Assembly: GCF_000381905.1 (NCBI RefSeq)
Contig: NZ_KB907281.1
Span: 1 to 54,281 of the forward strand
DNA: 54,281 bases
From: Paenibacillus fonticola DSM 21315
Lineage (GTDB): Bacteria > Bacillota > Bacilli > Paenibacillales > Paenibacillaceae
Reading direction: 5' to 3'
This document shows positions 49,997 to 54,281 of this stretch, piece by piece (the first letter of the stretch is position 1; each line of letters starts with the position of its first letter). The notes under the pieces are model-generated. The model saw nothing but the letters and a program-made list of their open reading frames with translations, was not told where the DNA came from and did not search any database. The position numbers and the translations under genes were made by a program.

Positions 49997-50308
49997 ATGA
50001 TCAACGTTACGAAAGATGCGGCCGCCTGGTTCAAAAACGAACTTGATGTACAGGAGGGGCAAGCGATCCGTTTTTTTGCCCGCTATAGCGCCGGAGGAAC
50101 GATCCATCCTGGATTTTCACTCGGCATCGGGATTGAAAGCCCCGTATCTCCAGGAGCTAAGTCGGAAGTAGAAGGGATTACTTTCTATATGGAGGATAAA
50201 GACCTGTGGTATTTGCAGGGCTATAAACTGAACGTCATATATAATCGGAACCAGCAGGATATTGAATACGAATATGAAAAGACCGAAGCGGCCGGGGTTC
50301 AAGGCTAG
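49997..50308 (+). CDS. HesB/IscA-like protein, YneR type, without cysteines
   Basis: The 103-residue protein has the HesB/IscA fold signature ('VTKDAAAWFKNEL', 'IRFFARYSAGG', 'GFSLGIGIESP', 'GITFYMEDKDLWYL'). A-type Fe-S carriers use three conserved cysteines; this protein has none, so it cannot bind a cluster in the known way. It belongs to the YneR-like branch of unknown function. GGAGGGGATCGAG precedes ATG 49997. Single-gene unit ended by a bidirectional terminator. Confidence 0.85.
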   Translation: MINVTKDAAAWFKNELDVQEGQAIRFFARYSAGGTIHPGFSLGIGIESPVSPGAKSEVEGITFYMEDKDLWYLQGYKLNVIYNRNQQDIEYEYEKTEAAGVQG

Positions 50309-50384
50309 CCAGCGGAAGATCGCTTCCGCAGCGCGGTGCAAAGCGGTAGCGTACAATCAGACATCAGCATTTTTTGCAAAGGTA

Positions 50385-50415
50385 AAGGCCCGTATATACG
50401 GGCCTTCCTTTTGTG
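50385..50415. terminator. Bidirectional terminator between convergent genes
   Basis: AAGGCCCGTA (50385-50394) and TACGGGCCTT (50397-50406) form a near-continuous palindrome followed by CCTTTTG. Confidence 0.85.
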
Positions 50416-50424
50416 CTAATGGGG

Positions 50425-50949
50425 TTAATGGCGCTGATTATGATTTGAGAAGATATTGTCTTCCAACGCAAATTCAAAATCCTGTATATCGAACACCTGA
50501 ACGGGAAGCTCGGCTTCAATAATGCGGCGGATGAGCTCCAACTGGTCCGTTAAGACCGGTGAGTCCTCACGCTGCGCAGTCAGCACGATCTCTGTCTCGA
50601 TCGGGTCAAGAAATTCACCGTATTGTTCATTATCAAGCGCGTTGACTACAGTCCAGGATACATTTTCGCCAAACAATATGCCTGAGCTTTTGGACCAGGG
50701 GACGTTCAGAGTTCGTTCCAGCTTTTTGCGGTTTAATGGCTCTTCCAAGTAAGCTATTAATTCACTAATTTTATTCTTCACATGCAAATCATCAGCCGGA
50801 TCATGCATGAGCGGTTCTGGACTCTGTTGAAATTCGTAGAGCTCCATGACGGTGGTATAGGGTACAATATATTCCACAGGCGCACTTGGCGCAAGCAATT
50901 CACCATAAATCGCCACCATCACGGCTTCGATTACAAATCGACGTGACAT
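50425..50949 (-). CDS. Conserved protein of unknown function
   Basis: A 174-residue acidic protein. The N-terminus 'MSRRFVIEAVMVAIYGELLA' is followed by 'VEYIVPYTTVMELYEFQQSP', a helical stretch 'VKNKISELIAYLEEPLNRKK' and a C-terminal alpha/beta part ending 'QVFDIQDFEFALEDNIF'. No signal peptide, metal site or nucleotide-binding motif is visible. Proteins like this in Paenibacillus are sometimes named ADP-heptose synthase, but I see no Rossmann or nucleotidyltransferase motif to support that name. AGGAGGATAACC precedes the minus-strand ATG. Confidence 0.7.
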   Translation of the reverse strand: MSRRFVIEAVMVAIYGELLAPSAPVEYIVPYTTVMELYEFQQSPEPLMHDPADDLHVKNKISELIAYLEEPLNRKKLERTLNVPWSKSSGILFGENVSWTVVNALDNEQYGEFLDPIETEIVLTAQREDSPVLTDQLELIRRIIEAELPVQVFDIQDFEFALEDNIFSNHNQRH

Positions 50950-51114
50950 GGTTATCCTCCTACAAGCGGTTGCTGCACTTATCGCTGTCTTGACGCTACA
51001 ACAGTCTGCGTTCCAAACTCATACTGACAGCAACATATTATAGGGAGTATATCATATCATGAATACAATGTGCAGCTTTGATCGGTAAAAATGAATGACG
51101 AATGGAGGAAGGTT

Positions 51115-52080
51115 ATGCCTGAATCACAGCATCTGGCACGGCAAGCTGGCTTGTCTCCGGGTGTCCTTGCCTGGATTAGGAAGCAATGCGGAGCGCAGTG
51201 GCACATTCGCGGTATCCGCCCGCTGTTAGGGGGGATCTCGTCTGCCGTCTACGAGCTGGAACTGGAGGGAAACGGCGAGAGCGCCAGTTGGGTGCTTCGC
51301 CAATATACGAACCGGGACTGGCTGGAAGAAGAACCGGATCTCGTCGCGCATGAATCGGCTGCGCTTCAAGCCGCATCGGAGTGCGGGATTGCAGCGCCGG
51401 GCTGGCTCGCCTCCGATTCCAATGGAGGAGGCAGCGGCACGCCTTCCGTCCTCATGTCGCGCTTGCCAGGCGAGGTCGTTCTTATGCCAAAAGCCCGGGC
51501 AGGCTGGCTTCGCGGGCTCGCCCAAGCGCTGGCCCATTTGCATCTTCAAGGAACGAAGTCGTTCCCTTGGACTTATTTTTCATATATCGATCCGACTCGT
51601 TTCAGTCTTCCCGAATGGACGGGGAAACCTGAGGTTTGGCGGGACATCTCCCGGGTCATTCAGGGGCCGGAGCCAGCATATACGCACCGGTTCATTCATC
51701 GCGATTATCATCCTGGCAACGTGCTGTGGGAGCATGGGCGGGTGTCCGGCATCGTCGACTGGGTCAATGCCTGCTTGGGGCCGTCAGGAATCGACATCGG
51801 TCATTGCCGGGTGAACTTGGCGCAGCTTCACGGGCCTGAGGCAGCTGACCGGTTCCTCGAAGCCTACATGGAATGCATGCAGGGCGGGCAGGGAGCTGAA
51901 TACGACCCTTACTGGGACATGGTGACCTTAGCGTGCTACGTTTCGGATGGTCTCGAGGTATACCGTGGCTGGACAGATCTTGGCGTAACGCATCTGAACG
52001 AGGAGTTGCTGGCTATACGATTGGATGAATATGCGGAAAGTCTGCTGCAAAGACGTGCGGCCAGCCTTATAACGCGTTAA
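51115..52080 (+). CDS. Aminoglycoside phosphotransferase-fold (APH) kinase
   Basis: A 321-residue small-molecule kinase-like protein. The catalytic loop 'FIHRDYHPGNVLW' (His-Arg-Asp with Asn) and the metal-binding 'IVDWVNACLGPSGIDIGHCR' are intact, and an N-lobe with 'PLLGGISSAVYELEL' precedes them. The family phosphorylates aminoglycosides, choline, sugars or amino acids; the substrate here is unknown and drug resistance should not be assumed. ATG 51115 has GGAGG eight bases upstream; the ATG at 51091 lacks one. It stands alone. Confidence 0.85.
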   Translation: MPESQHLARQAGLSPGVLAWIRKQCGAQWHIRGIRPLLGGISSAVYELELEGNGESASWVLRQYTNRDWLEEEPDLVAHESAALQAASECGIAAPGWLASDSNGGGSGTPSVLMSRLPGEVVLMPKARAGWLRGLAQALAHLHLQGTKSFPWTYFSYIDPTRFSLPEWTGKPEVWRDISRVIQGPEPAYTHRFIHRDYHPGNVLWEHGRVSGIVDWVNACLGPSGIDIGHCRVNLAQLHGPEAADRFLEAYMECMQGGQGAEYDPYWDMVTLACYVSDGLEVYRGWTDLGVTHLNEELLAIRLDEYAESLLQRRAASLITR

Positions 52081-52169
52081 TTTCGTAATTATGGAATTAT
52101 TTACGGGTCATTGATTTCTACAACATTCAAATTCGTCTAACAGAATAGCATAAGGGATGTGCGCATCAG

Positions 52170-53918
52170 TTGAAACATTGGAAAGCTTATTTTGCTTTTG
52201 TTAAACCTTATACGAAATGGATCTTGCTTACATTATTTATAGGCGTGCTGAAGTTCGGTATTCCGTCAATGCTGCCGCTGGTGCAGAAGTATGTCGTTGA
52301 CGATATTTTGCTGAATAAATCGATCGGGCTTCAGGATCAGGTCTCTCAATTGATGATCGTACTCGGGATCACTTTGTTCCTCTTCGTCATCGTTCGAGGG
52401 CCGGTGGAATATGCCCGGCAGTATTTCGCGCAATTGATTACGGCTAAAATATTGTTCGATCTGCGGAACCGGCTCTACAGCCATTTACAGAAGCTATCGC
52501 TCCGTTATTATCAGAATACGAAGGTAGGGGAAATTATTTCCCGCTTCATTAACGATGCAGAGCAGACTAAAAACATTGTTGAAGTCGGCATGATGAACGT
52601 GTGGCTGGACGCTTTTACGCTCGTATTTGTGCTCGGCTTCATGTTTTATCTCGATCCGGTACTGACACTTGTCTCCATTGCGATTTTTCCACTGTACGCT
52701 ATTGCCGTTAAGGTGCTGTACAAACGCTTGAAGCAGCTGACGAAAGACCGCTCTGCAGCGCTTGCGGGCATTCAGGCCTATCTTCACGAGCGGATTCAAG
52801 GCATATCCGTCATTCGCAGCTTTGCCCTTGAGAGACATGATCAGGCCAAACTGGAAGGGATCAACGGAAATTATTTGCGCAAAGCGCTGGCACACAGCCG
52901 CTGGAATGCCTGGACGTTTGCCATCATCAATACGCTAACGGACATCGCGCCGCTGCTTGTTATCGGATATGGCGGATACCAGGTGATCCAGGGAAATTTG
53001 ACGCTCGGCACATTCGTAGCTTTTTTCGGCTATCTGGATCGTTTGTATTCGCCTTTGAAACGGCTGATCAATTCCTCCACTGTCCTTACCCAGGCTTCCG
53101 CCTCATGGGAAAGAGTGCTGGAATTGCTGGAGGAGCCCTATGATATGGTGGATAAACCCGATGCGCTTACGCTGCCGAAAGGAAGCCAGGAGATTGCCTT
53201 GCAAAATGTATGGTTTAAATATCATGACTATGATCCGTGGGTGCTAAGGAACATTACGCTGAAAATTCAGCCTGGTCAAACCGTCGCCTTCGTCGGCATG
53301 AGCGGCGGGGGGAAATCGTCGCTCGTAGGACTCATCCCGCGATTTTATGACATTCAAAAGGGAGTTCTGAAGGTCGGCGGCCGGAATGTAAAGGACTGGA
53401 CGATGGAGAGTTTGCGCGGTGGAATCGGGATGGTGCTGCAGGATAACTTTCTGTTCAGCGGCAGCGTTCGCGACAACATTCTGCTGGGGAATCCGGACAG
53501 TAGTGAGGAAGCGGTCTATAAGGCTGCGCAGGCCGCCAACGCGCATGATTTCATTATGGAGCTGCCGAACGGGTACGATACAGAAGTGGGGGAACGGGGC
53601 GTAAAGCTGTCCGGCGGACAGAAGCAGCGGATTGCGATCGCCCGCGTATTTTTGAAGGATCCGCCGATTTTGATTTTGGATGAAGCTACTTCAGCGCTCG
53701 ACTTGGAATCCGAGCGATTAATCCAGCAGTCATTGCAGCAGCTCTCCAAAAGACGGACAACCCTGATCGTTGCCCACCGGCTGTCTACCATTACACATGC
53801 GGATCAAATTTTGGTAATGAAAAACGGCGGGATCGCCGAGCGGGGAACCCATGATGAGCTGATAGAAAAAGATGGGGTGTATGCGCAGCTTTACAACATC
53901 CAAAATCTTAACCCATAG
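52170..53918 (+). CDS. ygaD: ABC exporter with fused membrane and ATPase domains (YgaD-like)
   Basis: 582 residues with six membrane helices (about 15-300) and an ATPase domain. Walker A is VGMSGGGKSS, the signature LSGGQKQR and Walker B LILDEATSALD, all complete, so it can work as a homodimer. Characteristic stretches ('VEYARQYFAQ', 'RFYDIQKGVL', 'LYNIQNLNP' at the end) match B. subtilis YgaD, an uncharacterised exporter of the MsbA/LmrA type. TTG 52170 lies 12 bases after AAGGGATG, a somewhat long spacing. The transported compound is unknown. A strong terminator follows. Confidence 0.88.
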   Translation: MKHWKAYFAFVKPYTKWILLTLFIGVLKFGIPSMLPLVQKYVVDDILLNKSIGLQDQVSQLMIVLGITLFLFVIVRGPVEYARQYFAQLITAKILFDLRNRLYSHLQKLSLRYYQNTKVGEIISRFINDAEQTKNIVEVGMMNVWLDAFTLVFVLGFMFYLDPVLTLVSIAIFPLYAIAVKVLYKRLKQLTKDRSAALAGIQAYLHERIQGISVIRSFALERHDQAKLEGINGNYLRKALAHSRWNAWTFAIINTLTDIAPLLVIGYGGYQVIQGNLTLGTFVAFFGYLDRLYSPLKRLINSSTVLTQASASWERVLELLEEPYDMVDKPDALTLPKGSQEIALQNVWFKYHDYDPWVLRNITLKIQPGQTVAFVGMSGGGKSSLVGLIPRFYDIQKGVLKVGGRNVKDWTMESLRGGIGMVLQDNFLFSGSVRDNILLGNPDSSEEAVYKAAQAANAHDFIMELPNGYDTEVGERGVKLSGGQKQRIAIARVFLKDPPILILDEATSALDLESERLIQQSLQQLSKRRTTLIVAHRLSTITHADQILVMKNGGIAERGTHDELIEKDGVYAQLYNIQNLNP

Positions 53919-53947
53919 TTCTATATGGCCTTATACTAATCCTTAAT

Positions 53948-53995
53948 AAAACATGCGCCCATGAAGCTACTGCTCCATGGGCGCATGTTTCTTCA
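53948..53995 (+). terminator. Intrinsic terminator after ygaD
   Basis: AAACATGCGCCCATG (53948-53962) pairs perfectly with CATGGGCGCATGTTT (53976-53990). Confidence 0.9.
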
Positions 53996-54140
53996 GGCTT
54001 TAGCCAGTTGGTTATTGTTTGATTCTAGCTATGATGAACGATAAACAGACAGCCCTCCACATTGCTACATCTCGTAGGTTAAAATGGAAAGTGGAAAGAC
54101 CAACCATTTCAGAGCTACATAGCAAAGGAGAGCTGATACT

Positions 54141-54281
54141 ATGCAGTCTATCACAAAATTCGTCGGTTTAGATGTATCCAAAGAAAAAATTTCGGTGGCC
54201 ATTGCGGATTCAACCGGGGAAGCCCCTCGCTATTACGGGAGCATTCCACATTCGGCGGCGGCACTTCGTAAACTCATCAAA
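54141..54281 (+). CDS. IS110-family transposase, N-terminal fragment (cut by window edge)
   Basis: ATG 54141 preceded by AAAGGAGAGC opens a frame that runs off the window. 'ITKFVGLDVSKEKISVAI' carries the first catalytic Asp of the DEDD (RuvC-like) domain of IS110 transposases. Only 47 codons are visible. IS110 elements have no or short inverted repeats, so the left edge between 53996 and 54140 cannot be fixed. Confidence 0.85.
   Translation, partial: MQSITKFVGLDVSKEKISVAIADSTGEAPRYYGSIPHSAAALRKLIK

Noticed and set aside
51115..52080. Aminoglycoside resistance gene
   Set aside because: Only the general APH-fold kinase motifs are present; nothing in the sequence or its neighbours points to an antibiotic substrate.
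1..54281. tRNA or rRNA genes
   Set aside because: I found no cloverleaf with a GTTCRANNC T-arm in a plausible setting and no rRNA-like sequence.

Overview
The window comes from a low-to-mid G+C, endospore-forming Firmicute, most likely Paenibacillus or a close relative. The evidence is the gene set and order (rnj, tepA, ylzJ, ftsK/spoIIIE, ymfFHIJ, rodZ, pgsA, cinA, recA, rny, ymdB, spoVS, miaB, ricA, which follows the Bacillus subtilis chromosome), the AGGAGG ribosome binding sites, the many TTG and GTG starts, and sporulation genes (spoVS, spoVAC, spoVAD, a SleB-type hydrolase). A taxonomic search was not possible, so the genus is an inference.

Layout. 1-291: right end of an IS1182-family insertion sequence, cut by the window edge. 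342-20051: housekeeping block with RNase J, a TepA/ClpP-like protease, YlzJ, the FtsK/SpoIIIE translocase, a membrane-anchored SleB-type hydrolase, the YmfF/YmfH M16 peptidase pair, an SDR reductase, DUF3243, RodZ, YajQ, RimO, PgsA, CinA, RecA and RecX. The 1.36 kb before recA has no convincing gene; it holds a MITE-like repeat, a tandem array of about 134 bp units, six related small hairpins, and a LexA box beside the recA promoter. 20080-27827: RNase Y, YmdB (apparently with an AUU start), SpoVS behind a near-perfect sigma-H promoter, a membrane dipeptidase, KorA/KorB 2-oxoacid:ferredoxin oxidoreductase and a PduL-type phosphotransacylase. 27920-30674: a short spoVA-type operon (DUF421-DUF1657 fusion, SpoVAC, SpoVAD) facing away from a stand-alone DUF1657 gene. 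30899-36072: MiaB, RicA, a hotdog thioesterase, a Nudix plus C-terminal-domain protein that may be an NrtR-like regulator, and nicotinate phosphoribosyltransferase. 36326-40955: a second, differently fused 2-oxoacid oxidoreductase behind a CRP/FNR-like palindrome, then a YhdH/YhfP reductase. 40972-41549: a decayed IS1182-like element carrying a second copy of the MITE-like repeat. 41670-45551: a lipoprotein, MoaB, a G3E metal GTPase, a Cys-rich copper-binding protein and an SLH/PrcB-domain exported protein. 45655-49933 (minus strand): the heterodimeric multidrug ABC exporter BmrC/BmrD preceded by a promoter, a 39-codon leader peptide, a candidate antiterminator and a strong intrinsic terminator. 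49942-53918: a HesB-like protein, an unknown protein, an APH-fold kinase and a YgaD-like ABC exporter. 54141 to the end: start of an IS110-family transposase.

How the genes work together. RNase J, RNase Y and RicA all belong to mRNA decay and processing. RimO and MiaB are sister radical-SAM methylthiotransferases. SpoVS, SpoVAC/SpoVAD, the DUF1657 proteins and the SleB-type enzyme serve spore formation or germination. The two ferredoxin-linked oxidoreductases and PduL suggest flexible, partly anaerobic 2-oxoacid and acyl-CoA metabolism. The most striking regulatory system is the bmrCD leader: a short ORF absent from ordinary gene calls, followed by two mutually exclusive RNA hairpins. This matches the antibiotic-responsive ribosome-mediated attenuation known for B. 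subtilis bmrBCD.
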